The notes beneath the pieces were generated by a model that was given only the letters and a program-made list of their open reading frames with translations, was not told the DNA's origin and did not search any database. Positions 12,001-27,000 of a DNA stretch of 64,000 bases are shown here, one piece after another. This DNA is from Antedon bifida (taxonomy: Eukaryota > Echinodermata > Crinoidea > Comatulida > Antedonidae), in NCBI GenBank assembly GCA_963402885.1, contig OY727103.1, positions 8,780,501 through 8,844,500 of the forward strand, written 5' to 3'. Made by a program: the position numbers and the translations under genes. Position 1 is the first letter of the stretch. Each line of letters opens with the position of its first letter.

Positions 12001-15000
12001 ACCTTAATTGCGTGTGGTTTTTCATTTTCACGCTCAATTTGTACGGCACCTAAACTGACTTTGTGATCTTTAAATTCAAAATCACTACGATTCCGGAACA
12101 CTTGTGAATCATCACTATCTGTTCCCGTCATCAATTCAAGAAATGCAACAACTAAAGTGTGGTACACGGCATCAGGAAGAAAGTCTGTCGGAGTAAGATA
12201 AATTGATACCATCTGCATGCTATCTGGTGTCACTTTCAGAATAGTAGTTGTATAAACATTCATCCGACACGGAACCAAGAATTCACGGTTACCATCTTGT
12301 ACCTGTTATTATAAACATTGATGTTTGCATTTATTTTACACATTATTCACGAGAGTTTTCAATTATTGATGTAATCAATTAATGCACATAATACTTACCC
12401 CCTTCTTCTCAAAGAGCAACCGAAACACCCTCATCACTTCAATGAAGATGTCAAAGTGATCTCGATTTTCAGTTTTCCATAAATAACGTAGTAACTTCTC
12501 CTCAAGAATACCTTGTTTTTCAAGTCTTTTCCATAGCGACTTCATTTCCTCCTATGTACAAATAAGTAACTAAAGTAAGTAAGTAATTATACACAATAAT
12601 TACTAAAAATTACTTCACAATTGAAGACTCCAGTTGTCAGCAAAACAGAATTTACATGTTATCTATTTTTTTCTCATTCTAATACTATTCTAATTATTAT
12701 GATTTGTCTACTTACATCTTCAATATGTGGTGGAAATAATGTGATCACAGTTGTCAACATCTGGATCATCGTGTGAAGATTAGTTACTACTATGTTCTTT
12801 AATTTCTTGTCTTTATTGGAATGCAAAATCTTTCCAATGTCATTCATATACCTTATGGCAACTTTAATCGCTTCTTCGGAAATTCCACATTCAGTGCCAA
12901 TTCGAGAAGCCTAATAAAAAATTGACATTTAATAAACGGTTTCATACCAATATATTGACGAATAAGTATATAAACATTGTGATAACAAATTACAATTGTA
13001 TTTATTATAATTACTACAAGGAATGGCATGCTATTACATTTTATAATGCAAATAGAGAAAAGTAAAAAAAAACTTAAACATTTACAACAAAGGCTTATTT
13101 TAACATAATCATTAGATTATTGATTTAAGCATTAGTTAGTTCATTAGTTTATAGTTTTTTGCTACCGCTCATATTGTATCAATTTCTGTATTTGGATGTA
13201 TGATGATTCGTTGATATTTGTTTGTCACATGTAATCTGGCTAAATGGTAACAGCATTGTAAGTGTTTTGATATATTCTTTTAAGTTTTTTTTTTGCAAAA
13301 ACAATGGTTAGTTTATTAGTTATTAGAGTACCGTATATGTTTTACGTTAATATAATTATCGTCTGTTATAGTGAAGCTCGGGAGCTAACGAAATACAATG
13401 AAGAAATGATGTGAACAAAATAAGTAGACGTACTGTATGTTGTGAATTAATATATGCTATGATAAATTTTGCTGCACTCTGAAGTGGACGGGAGTATTAA
13501 ATTTAAATTAAACTATCGGAAAATATATTGAGTAAAATTAATACGTAGTGTATTTTTTTTCAATATAATTCAATTGAATTAAAAATTAATAAATGCAGAC
13601 AAAAATCTACATCTTTAGGTATTAATGTGATATGTTATACAATATCATTAATGCGGTAGAGAATGTCTTTCAAATGTGATACAATTAAGGAGTGTATTTT
13701 GAAAGCCTATAAAATAAGTAAAACAATCATACTTAATCACATATTCAAAATTAAGTTACAATAAATTGTAAATCAAAACACAGACAAATAGTTAAAATAT
13801 CATACTAACAAAATACACTGTTTTGTTTTCGACAGTGGCGTTCTGAGGAATTGCGAATCTCTCAAATACTTGTGTTTTTAGTTAGCCGTTACAGAATGAC
13901 ACACCAACAAACTTTTGGTATTGTGACGCGGTCTTCGAGTCAGACTTCGAACACGTGATTTGCATAAGAATGAACTCACCAAGAAGGAAATCGAAGATTT
14001 AAAAGAAAACCGACATACAATTCCAATCTTTTTCTTTGGATATTGTTGTTTATTTTATTGTTGTTATATTATTATTGTTTATATGTAAGGCTCAGGTTAG
14101 GTCATCTAACTAAGGTCAACTATGTTGTGCACACAATAATTGCCATCACACATACGTAGAAATGGTATGAAATAGATATTGCTATTATACCATGAAAGCA
14201 CAATCAAGATTTACCTCATTAAATGAAATGCACAGTCTTGTTTTTCCAATTTCTTGTAATCTTTCCTGAAAATCAAGCCACTTCAGAGGAATGACCTTCG
14301 CCCCTATTACATCCATGTATCTAACAACGTTTCTCTTAAGTTTTTTAATACCTTCGTGTGATTTAACCGTGTTGTTGACCATGTACATTTCACGATCTAC
14401 ATGCTCGGCATATTCCGTTCTTTCTATTTTAGCAAAAATGGTCTCATACATATTCTGAACCTTCAAATAAAAACAATACAGGTATTAAAATTGTTACAGT
14501 TTAAGTTTATAAAATACGTTTTAACTATGTAAAATGTTGTTAACTATGCCTACTGCTAAATTCTGTCAAATTTTTAATATTCAATGTTTAATGTTGTTTC
14601 TGTGGAATAATATTAAAATCGTATGTACATGTACATATATGCCTAGCGGTCCAGATGATACGAAGCTAGATAACTGATATTACACGAGATGTCCTATGTC
14701 GATACATACTATGCCTACAACCACAGTCGTGTCAAAACTGAAATAAACTCTACATTTATTGCGTTGACATTTCATTTTGGTGCTAGCCTGCAACACAAAA
14801 CATTCAATTGAAACCTATAATGCTCGTATCGTTATCATTATACACGTTGTTGTATTTTGAAGCACTAATTCCTGCACTAATCATTACTTAATTACACTCT
14901 TTATTATGGTATTATTATTTCTACTGATGTGATAGATGTGTGCCTAATATTTCCATTTTCTTGGGAAACCGTTACCTAAAAAATTAATGCATAAAAGTAT

Positions 15001-18000
15001 GTATTGATGATTTCTAACGACTCATAAATATATACATTTTGTTATTATCCCGAAAAAAAACCCCGCAGGAATACTTTTTTTAATGATAGTATAATATTTA
15101 TTCCATTTTGTTAAACTCAAATTTCTTATCTGTGCATGTTGTAATACTCAAAGTTATGACCATTGCTCTTCATATATTAATTATGTATTTACATACTGCT
15201 ACTTCATTAAAACATTGTTATAATCTAATAGACAGAACTAATCAATATCTATTTATTAATCTGTATATTTCATTATTTTATTGTCGCTATTACCTCTTTC
15301 AGCTTTTCTGATGTTCTCCCTGGCAATTTGTCTATATGAGTAGCAACCAAACTGATGGGAGGCGATTTTATTACTTTGCCATCAATTGAAATTTGGTTTC
15401 CGGAATCATGTCGTTTCACAGTATGTTCATATACTGACCTTACCCAGAACATAATTATGTCCAAATTAGTCATTCCTAACGGACCCTAAATTGAAATGTA
15501 AAATAGATTTTAAAATGATATATACTGTATTATATTATATATAGCCAACGTATTCTATAAAAAAACTAACAATAGGCCTATTACATTTTAATACAATAAG
15601 CATAATATAACTTGGTAAACTTACCAATGCTGGATCTCGTCTTTTAGCTAGTTCGTCTAACTTATCCAACGCACTAAACGCAATGCAGTACGATACTCTA
15701 TTTGTGAGGAAAAACTGAAAACAAAACACAGATAATTGATGTAGGATATAATGATTTTTGGAACCTCATTTTGGCGGTTGGAGCATTCTCAATTTGTATG
15801 GAGCGCAATTTGTGGTTAATACTACTAACACTATACACATTTAGGTTGTGTACATTTGTTTTAATTCTCTTTTTATTGGACATTTTTAGTCACGTGCTGA
15901 ACCACCCGGGTAAGTGATGCGGAATGTTTCAGCGTCAAATCAACTCGGGGGGACGCACCCGGGATGAACCCGTGTTTGCGGTGTAAAACTCAGCGTATCT
16001 TTACCCGTTTGTTTACTATCCTCGCCCACTATAGTATTTAATTTACATAAAATGAGGATAAAATTGATTTTGTTTATTCGCTTATTTAATAAATAAAACT
16101 TATGGTTTTTTGTTATTTATTTTTATTTCAAGATATTATTCTTCCAGAGTAGACTTATTTTGTGTGTGTATTGCCATAAAACAAAATTGTGGGAGGTATT
16201 ATGAGCAGACCGTTACTATGGTGTCTCTTCATGCGTGAGAAGGCGATATTTCGATTGATCTAGAACATTTACATGGGTTGGTATTTTGCAGTGTAAATAC
16301 ACGCAACCCGTGTCATTCCCGTGTTATGAATCAGGTGCGAAAAGGAAATTTATCCACACACGACACGGGGTTGTTATAAGCTCGGCGGTGTAAAAAAGGT
16401 ATATGTCGGTTGGTCGGTAAACACTAACTTGAGCACGCGACTGCAGCCCTGTATATATGGCATTGTTACTACAAAATCTTGTTTATGGTAGGTGCATGGT
16501 GGTCTATGACATTTTTGGCAACTATGGGGACCGATTATGATTACAATTTAATTGGCATGGAGAATGCTTCAATCGTTAAAATGACAATTACAATATACCT
16601 GAAATGTAATAAATATGAATACGAGAATTTTCATTATTTTCTTCTTTAAAGTTCCTTCTGAACATCTTTCGCATATTTTTGGCGTTGAATTTATAGCCAT
16701 ATGTGACTATATCATATCATTTGTCGCACAATGCTATCGGAAATATTGCATTCTGAGACGAGTATATGTAAACTGATTAATGTTAAAATGGTACATATTA
16801 TAATCGTTTCATTGCAGTTAAGACAAAGCAAACTAAGTTTTGAAAAATATGTACAGCAATATTTACGTAACGTAATATGTATATAATAGCATTGTTAAAT
16901 AGTCAAAGATGTCATAACATTTACATGTGTTTGTCATTAGGCTTGTGTTGGCCACGATATAGTATAATAATGAAGAATTAATCATATTGAATGGGATGGT
17001 TACGTTACGGCAGAAAATAGGTTGGTATGGATAAACAATTTCGGTAACGGTAATAATCGATATTACGCCTGCCTATTAATTTTAGGGATAATGTCAAATG
17101 CAATGCACATCCTGTTTACATACTTTAATAATACTACTTATATTAATAATTAACATATTGATAAGCATACCCTGTGCGTTATGTAGTAATCCAATTGACC
17201 AGCGTAGTCCCATATGCTAGTTATTTCATTTGGAATACTCTCTGAATCATCACTTCCTATTTTACTTATAAAATCTTTGAATTTGTTCAAGAGGCTCCGG
17301 TTTTCATTGCTATCTATTGTAGGATAAACAAAAACACATGGAAACAAAACGAATTTGATCGCTGTCCAGGTTTTCAGGAATGCTTGTTTTCTTTAAATGT
17401 TAATTAGAAGAAATTGTTATTTTGTGGGAGGAATAATATTTCAAATAAATAGTTCACAAGTTCTTAAGTTCACGAAAATAACATTTGGACGTATTACCAT
17501 GAAAATAAATCAACTCGTTTCAGAAGGTTTCAATCTGATGTTACGGATGGTTGTAGACCTACATACATGTTTCGAGAAGCATTACCCATCAGTGTGAATC
17601 TATTTTACCCTCTTTATATTTGTCAAGTATTTTTAAAATACTATCCTATGATTTACTATTGCCAGTACTTTTCATTTGTATTTTTTTTAATGTCATGTTT
17701 TTAAATTGATATTAATCATGTGATTTTTTTATTTTTTTTTATCTTATGGTGATCCTAAATACAACTTTTAAAGTTCACCATTTTTGTACTATCGTCTAGG
17801 TTTTATTCCTTAATATCCAATCATTAATCTACAGTTTCGTTTATCATAATTGATAATGAAAGGTGAATACATTCAAATGTTAACAAGCTTCCATTATTTT
17901 TGCTGTACATACCCTGTTTTAACTCTTTGTCAACTTTTTTTGCTAATGCATTTTCACGCATTTTCTTGGTTAGCTCAGAATCTGTACAAATAAACCAATT

Positions 18001-21000
18001 GGTAAAAAATGAAGATTGTATGCAAAGATGTTGTTTAAAGTTTATCAGAAAGACGGAGTTAGTGTTAACATGTATCATGCCTATTACTATGTGATGTCAG
18101 TCATTTAAGCATTCACACAACGCGGTGTCTATTCCTGACACAGAGTTTATCAACGTTAAAGAAATATAAATAAGGATGATAAAGAAAGCAACACAAACAT
18201 TTACAGTTTGGTTAATCACATTATCTTTACCGTTTTCCTCTTTAATCTTCTTCCATTTACTCTCTCCAGTTGCTTTAAACACGGTAGCTGTAACTATACC
18301 ATCCGTCGATGGTTCTTTGGGGTTGAATCTATTGTAAACATGTACGTTGAAATTGAAACAAAATTCATTAAATACTTTTAATCCATTACATCCATCATGC
18401 AAGTTTAACGAAGTTAAATTATCAAACTAGTTGATACAAATCAATTTTAAAAAGCTTTAGATTATTAAAATTCAAGAGAGGGAACCATTAGTCAACATAA
18501 TAGGCCTATACGTATAAATGTACGTTGAAATAATTAATTAATAATTATTAGCGTATGTTAACACATATTTGTACCAATTGTATTTTGTTTACCTCTCTCT
18601 AAGCATGGACTTTACGCAGCTTGTCTTCCCAGCACCTTCCTTCCCAAGAAACATACATCTTGAATTCACAACTGCAATTTTACCATCTTTTAATTCATAT
18701 TTATATATCTTAATAGCCTCTTTACCCATGGCAAATATTTCTGGAGGAACTAGCAGTTCTAATTAAAAATAATTAAAAATACGCATAACATACATGTATC
18801 ATTTCGGTCTTCGAATTCGTGGTTTTATGTAAATGGGTATTGCTAACATCGAGAACCTTTTCTCTTTAAAATTAAATCAACTTCAATTTTAATATAATAT
18901 TTTTAACTTACTGTCAAAATACTCTAAAATCATGATTTGTTTTGTTTTTTCTATTTGCGTATTTTCTTCTAAAACAGATACTGCTGTTTTTCCTTCCTAT
19001 AAACATAAAAGTATATTAGATATCTAGGTCATTCGCGTTCTAAACAATTTCAGCCCACTTTATTAATCATACACGTCAGATGTGTTATATGCGCGGTTCT
19101 GGTTAAATTTGGTTAGAACCAATTGATTAAATTTGGTGATTCTGGAGTGATTCCGATGATGATGTAGCCAAGTGGGAAGCTATTTTTAGTATAGCCAAGA
19201 ACAAGTATTTGCTTTCGAATGTTGTAAGTTACATCACACCAAAACATTACATTTTTAAATATGGGGTGTAAAAAACAGATAAATAAACATAATTTCGCCG
19301 TAAATTTAATATAGAATGACCATCCTTCCAATTTGTAGCTCCGCGGGTGACGCATCAATCACGTGACCAAACTAATTTGCTAACATTGCTTTCTGTCATG
19401 ATTCTAAATTCAACCAATTTATAATGACATGTCCACATAAAACTTAGTTAAACAATTATTAATTTCATTGTTCAATATACTAATCTCACATCTGTAGAAT
19501 CTTGTTTATTTACTACTAAATAATTATTGCAGCAAGTAATTCTAAATAGCTCAATCAAATGTAATATGATATTAAATAAAGTGGATAAAATAAGTTTGCG
19601 GCGCAGATCATACGTACGTTATAGGGGTAATCATATAAATTATTTCTAGACCTATATTACCTTATTTAGTGCTGTTATTGATGCACCTTGCATCCTGAGT
19701 TATAATTCATTCGTATCCTTATTAAATATTTTGATGCCATTGTTGTAAGTTACATTACACCAAAACATTACATTTTTAAATGGGGTAAAAAACAGATAAA
19801 TAAACACAATTTCGCCGTAAATTTAATATAGAATGACAATTCTTCCAATTTGTAGCTCCGCGTGGTACGTGTTTACATCAATCACGTGACCAAACTAATA
19901 TTACGCCTTTCTTGCCTTAGTAAAAAGTAATAAAGGTATGATAAGCCTTAACTATCATTACCATACACTATGTACTATTTAATTACTAAATTAAATTTAA
20001 ACATAGTAACATTTCCGTGAATACGTTTTAAAAGCTAAATATCTTCAGATAAACTTAAAATTGAGTGCAGCCTTCCATACAAAATAAGTGTACCCAGGTA
20101 ATAACTCAGGCAATAATAAACTACGTCTCTTCAAAGGTAACTAATTCACGCAATAAAGTTATAGTATTTATAATTAATGTTAACAAAATGATGTTGTTTT
20201 TAACTGTATTTGCAATCAAGTTTGAAGTAACATTTAATGAAAGGCATTTTCGTACTAGTATAGCGTACATGCATGGTGCATGGGCGACGTAGTCAATTTG
20301 CTAGAATTGTGATTATATGTTTTTGAGGAAACAAATAAATAAATAATACACAAAAGAAATTGAAATAGAAGGTTTTGCTGGTGCATATACTGTGAACGTA
20401 GACCGACTTATATCAATTGTCTTTGTATTCCTTTAGTTTGCAATTTTACTGAAAAAAGAAAGTATAATCGTGTAGTTTATACATACAGGTTAATGTGAAC
20501 ATTGCTTTCTGTCATGATTCTAAAATTTAATTCTGTTTTCTAATGACATGTATACATAATACATAGTTAAATTAATAATTTCATTGCTAAAATATACCAA
20601 TCTCGCAAAAACTGTAGGATCTTGTTTAATTACTAAATTAAACAAATATGTTTGCGGCGCAGATCATACGTACGTTAGGTGTAATCATATCAATTATTTC
20701 TAGTCCTATATTACCTTATTTAGTGCTGTTACGGATGCACCTTGCTTCGTGAGATAGTCTACTACTTCTAAGATAGGTTCATTTGCACGCATGTATTCAT
20801 GCAGCGGGGTGTTTCCGTCCTTTAAATAAAATATAATTATGAAGTTTATACAAACAGTGTATTGCAGCAAATAATTATAGTTAGATAATGATAAATAATA
20901 CACAAAGAAATTGAAATAAAAGGTTTTTCTTGTTCATATCCTGTGAACGTAGACCGAATTATATCAATTGTCTCTTATATTGTAATTTTACAGAATCATA

Positions 21001-24000
21001 AACAAATCATAATCGTATACAGGTTAACGTAAACATTGCTTTCTGTCATGATTCTAAATTCAGCTCTTTTATAAAGGCATGTCTATACATAACACATAGT
21101 CAATATACCAATCTCACAAGAACTGTAGGATCTTGTTTAATTACTAATAAATAATTATTGCAGCAAGTAATTCGAAATAGCTCAATCAATTGTAATATAT
21201 AATATGATTGCTTCCTACTCTTTTCAAAATTTTCGAAAAATCGATTTAAGTTTGCCATTTTGTATGTTTCATGTTTTGTATTTTTATGTGCTTTTAATTC
21301 TATATTTATATCTAAAGAGTTTTAAGGCATCCTTTAATTGGCGATTTTTCGCTGTTGGATGTGGTTGAAATAAAATAAAATAAAATAAAATGATATGAAA
21401 TAAAGCTTTGGATAAAATATGTTTGTGGCGCAGATCATACGTACGTTAGTTGAAATCATTTAAATTATTTCTAGAACTATATTACCTTATTTAGTGCTGT
21501 TATTGATGCACCTTGCTTCGTGAGATAGTTTACTACTTCTAAGGTAGGTTCATTTGAACGCATGTATTCATGCAGCGGGGTGTTTCCGTCCTTTAAAGAA
21601 ATTACAATCATGAAGTTTATACAAACAGAGTATTGCAGCAAATAATTAAAGTTAAGAATACAAAGAATTTGAAATAAAAGGTTTTGCTGGTGCATATGCT
21701 GTGAACGTAGACCGAATTATATCAATTGTCTCTTATTATTTTGTAATTTTACTGATAAAAGAAATCCAAATCGTGTAGTTTATGCATATAGGTTAACGTG
21801 AACGTTGCTTACAGTCATGATTCTAAATTCAGCTCGTTTATAAAGGCATGTCTATACATAACACATAATTACATTACTATATTCATTGCTCAATATACCA
21901 ATCTCACAAAAACTGTAGGATCTTGTTTAATTACTATTAAATAATTATTGCAGCAAGTAATTCTAAATAACTCAATCAATTGTAATATGATATAGAGTGG
22001 ATAAGATATAGTTGAGGCGCAGATCATACGTACGTTAGGTGTAATCATATGAATTGTTTCTAGACCTATATTACCTTATTTAGTGCTGTTATTGATGCAC
22101 CTTGCTTCGTGAGATAGTTTAATACTTCTAAGGTAGGTTCATTTGAACGCATGTATTTAGCAGCGGGGAGTTTCTTTTTTAAAGTGTATTGCAGCAAATA
22201 ATTATAATTAGGTAATGATAAATAATACACAAAGAAGTTAAAATAAAAGGTTTTGCTTGTGAATATGATGTGAACGTAGACAGAATAATATCAATATTAT
22301 CTGCGCATTCCCTTATTTTGCAATGATCTCTAGCCCATTATTACCTTATTTAGTGCTGTTACGGATGCACCTTGCTTCGTGAAATAGTCTACTACTTCTA
22401 AGGTAGGTTCATTTGAACGCATGTATTCATGCAGCGGGGTGTTTCCGTCCTTTAAAGAAATTATAATCATGAAGTTTATACAAACAGTGTATTGCAGCAA
22501 ATAATTAAAGTTAAGAATGCAAAGAATTTGAAATAAAAGGTTTTGCTGGTGCATATGCTGTGAACGTAGACTGAATTATATCAATTGTCTCTTATTATTT
22601 TGTAATTTTACTGATAAAAGAAATCCAAATCGTGTAGTTTATGCATATAGGTTAACGTGAACGTTGCTTACAGTCATGATTCTAAATTCAGCTCGTTTAT
22701 AAAGGCATGTCTATACATAACACATAATTACATTACTATATTCATTGCTCAATATACCAATCTCACAAAAACTGTAGGATCTTGTTTAATTACTATTAAA
22801 TAATTATTGCAGCAAGTAATTCTAAATAACTCAATCAATTGTAATAGTTGAGGCGCAGATCATACGTACGTTAGGTGTAATCATATGAATTGTTTCTAGA
22901 CCTATATTACCTTATTTAGTGCTGTTATTGATGCACCTTGCTTCGTGAGATAGTTTAATACTTCTAAGGTAGGTTCATTTGAACGCATGTATTCGTACAG
23001 TGGGGTGTCTCCGTCCTATAAAGAAATTTTAATCATGAAGTTTATATATACAGTGTATTGCATAAAGTAATTAGTTAGACAAAATGATATTTGCTGTTAT
23101 CACTATCGAACTAACTATACACTCGAGTAAATATACCTCCGTATATTTGCTATGTGGTAAACTGCCTTTATGAAGATGTATTATTACATAATAATGAAGA
23201 CGTACGTAAGCCACCTTTCTCTCAAGTTTATTACAAATCACACGTATTATTTATACAATATAAAATAAACAAACGATGCGGATAATTTAAAACATATAAT
23301 TATATTATTTCATTTCCCATTTAGAGATTTAATCTCGGTACCACGACCGTTAGAGGAGTTCAACTGTATTTGCTTGTCGTAACCACTAGTGATCTGTGGT
23401 GTGTTTGAGTGCCACTCGATAATTACACAAGGTTAGATCACGAGAATATAGGCCCACTTTACCTTATTTTGTAATGTTGGTTTAACATATCTGCCACTTA
23501 GAAATACATGTAGAGCATTGGTTCCTTCCTAAAAAAATGTTATATTTTTAATAAATATTTTTCTTCGATGGATTATACAACATGGATTAACTAAATCAAA
23601 TTAATCGAAATAAGCTAAAATGTATTAATTATACCAATAGCAGTTGCATCATGTTAATAATAAATAAACAACATAGAGTACATTACCTTCTTACATTTGA
23701 AAATAACAATATGATGAACAAAAACGAAGCAAAAAAAGAATATTATTAAGCATACGTGTACTATTACCAGTATGCTATACTATTTCAATTTACATCTTGT
23801 TGTCGAATTACCTCTTTTGTTAATGTGCGGGATACACCATTGGTTATCAGACAGAACAATATCTCTAATTCAACATCATCACGCATCAGATACAAATTTA
23901 TCGGTGTGTATCCATCCTGTGAAGAAGTCATAAACATCAAATACAAAGAATATAACAATAATAATAATAATAATAACAATACTGTAATAATAATAATGTA

Positions 24001-27000
24001 TATATAATGTAGGCTGGTATGTCGTTTATATGAATGTCGTGTATATTTTTTGTTAAAAGCAAACTTTGACTTTATTTCATATCTTAATAATATAAGGAAT
24101 GAAAAAAAATATGTTGCCATTTTTTCTAAAGAAATTTAAAGGACCAAATTCAAGATGGCCGCCAATACTCAAATAACCCTATTTAAAACCAGAATATCAC
24201 CAATAACACAAATTATGAATGTGGAACAAGTCCGTTTTGATGGTATTACACATTATACAATCTTAACTATGTATAGCGATAATCTGTCGGCCATCTTGGA
24301 TTTCAAAATGGCCGCCACTAAAAAATAAATTTAAAGAATTTTTGTTGTTTCAACACAATGTTCTAAAATAGTCACTTCTCATAGGATTGTCTAAATATAA
24401 GGCTGTCTAAAGTTGTCAATGTTCTCTATATAATAGATATACCCCTACTATGATCCTTGAATTACCTAATCGTTCAAAGTTGGAGTTGCAAAAGTATGGA
24501 ACAACTTACATTGATATCAAATATTCAGCAACAATTAATTCTAAATCTAAATTAAAGATCTCATTTCTTTTCATAAAAGTGAAACTTGTATTTCAATGTT
24601 TGTATCTCAGACAGGACCACAATATAAAACAAGTGTATTTATACCTTACTGGCAATTATACCCGCCACAGGGCGGCTTTCTAAATTAGTTTAAAGCCTTC
24701 TCAGACCCCAGTGTTCCTATACCCGCCAACCTCCACCCCTCTTCAATAACATCCCACACTCTTTTTTAAAAACAAATTCTTCCCAGGACAAATGTAAATT
24801 CAACTTTAGGGTTAGGGGTATACATAGCTATGATAGGCCTATGTTTTAAGTACGTTGTAAACTGTGTAAATGAATAGGTGTCATATTGGCTGATATATAT
24901 AATTTAGATACTGCGGCCCCCAGCCTTCTTTCTCCTATCACCATCCCAGCCACAAAAACAAACTCCTCCCATGGACAGTTCAAATGTAGTAACTTTTCCT
25001 AGTACAATTCCAATCACGTTATACTTCATTACGCCAGGATTTCCGCCCGTCTTCCTCCCTCCCAACACATCCCAGATACTGGGTGATTGTGTTTAAGACG
25101 TTTCCAGTACAAATTATGTTAGCCATCACTACCAACTCATAATCCCTCAGTGCCTGTTTTCAGATGTAGTTTAAAACATTCCCAGTACAGTTTCGGTCTT
25201 GGTGACAGGCATACATCCCCACCCCCTTTCCAGGGCTAATTAAAATACTTTATAACAATTTCCTACCACACAGTTCTGGTCAATTTGATAGCTTACTACC
25301 CCTAGCCTAAGCAAAATTAAATTCCCGGTACAATTGCGGTCATTTTGATACCCCATATGCATGGTTACGTGCTGAAACGGAACTAACATCGAAAGTGAGG
25401 AAAAGTGGGCCATTTTGACCACATTTTGGCCCCTAATGCTTGGTTCCCACTAGAGACGCAACAAAACGACGTAACGCAACGTAAGGGATTTGACCAATCA
25501 CAAGCGATGGATTTATTTGACGGTCGCTTGTCATTGGTCAACTGGTTTGCGTTGCGTCTACGTCCTTGCATTGCGTCCTAATGGGAACCAAGCTTAACTT
25601 ATATCCTAGATGGCGGATGATGTTCAAATTAGAACTTTCCCGGTACAATTCTGGTCATTTTGATACCCAATATGTAAGGTTATGTGCAGTAACAAACATT
25701 TGTATAACGAACAAACAAACAAACGTACAAACTCTCTAACTTATAATATAGATTGTGAAATCCTGTATAAATATGGTGTTCAATAATAAATGCGTTATTG
25801 CCATGTAATTCAATGTCTGAAACTTCAAGGCCATGGTCACCAGTATGGTTGGTAAGTTTTCAACCTGTCAACTTTTGGCAGAAGCTTGAAGAAAGATACA
25901 GCTCATTCCCAAGCTTCATGGGCAGCATTAACTCCCACTTCTCATCTTCTACAATCTCAACCGATTTCATTAGATGTACTTTAAAGTTGACCACCATTAT
26001 ACACTGGTTTGATGAGTTCACATGGTTGTGGTATAAAAACTCATGTACTAGGGAAATACAAGATAATGCCTGGTGATGACTCTTGCCCGAGATAAGTGGA
26101 GGTGGACAGAGATGACATCAAGAAGCAATTATTTCGACCTGGTGAATTATATGGCTTTTAAACATGTAGCATTGTGAAAATAGTGTTGCGGCCAGTGCTT
26201 TTGTTGTATTGTATTACCTATACAACAGTGACACAAATATCTTAAAAACTCTGCTTTCTCTCTACAACTTCTGACACTTTTCTCGAAAAAATTCAGACAG
26301 AGAAAATGATTCTAAGTGACGTATCATTTTGTTTGAAAAACGCTGATCATAAAGATATTAACTTGAATACAGAGAGATGTGGTTAAACTATCCCTATATA
26401 TGTCAGAGACACAAGACAACGATATCTGCACACATGGAAAGTACACATGCTTTTATAAAATATTTCTTTACTCATGACCACCTGAACTATGGCCGGTTAC
26501 TTCAGCTGTATCACTTTCAACAGATTACTGATATTGGAGTTTATGAGACGACATGTATGTGTGACAAAGGGAATTGCTGGATTTACATCAATTGATCAAG
26601 GTCATTGAGCATGGTATCATTGGAATAACACAAATTAATAATTTCATCAGAGCTGGCAAATCTAGTTGATGAGTTTGAAAGCCAACATTTAAAGAGGGAT
26701 GATATCTTGATTAATGAAGAATGCTGCAAATCTCACAGAGGTGTTTGTTAGCCATGGCATGATGACATTGGACAGAAAATGTTTAAGGCATTGGTAACAG
26801 TTTTGTAGAAGGCAAACTATATGGGATCCTAAGAAAAGGATGAATATTGGCAAAAAATATATATGACGGTGAATACAGGTGACAAACTTATCAAAGTAAA
26901 AGAGGACTCCAATAGAGATTCTTTGTCGTATCACATAGTCAGCTGGTACAGTACTGTATATAAGAACGTATGAGCATTTGGGGGTGAAATGAGGTATTGA

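Noticed and set aside
20065-20292. Plus-strand ORF of 75 residues
   Set aside because: It lies in an intron of the Roc-COR gene, has no motif and no start context.
25798-26076. 92-residue plus-strand ORF
   Set aside because: It lies in the decayed TIR element and shows no clear motif; I treat it as a possible element remnant and not as a gene.
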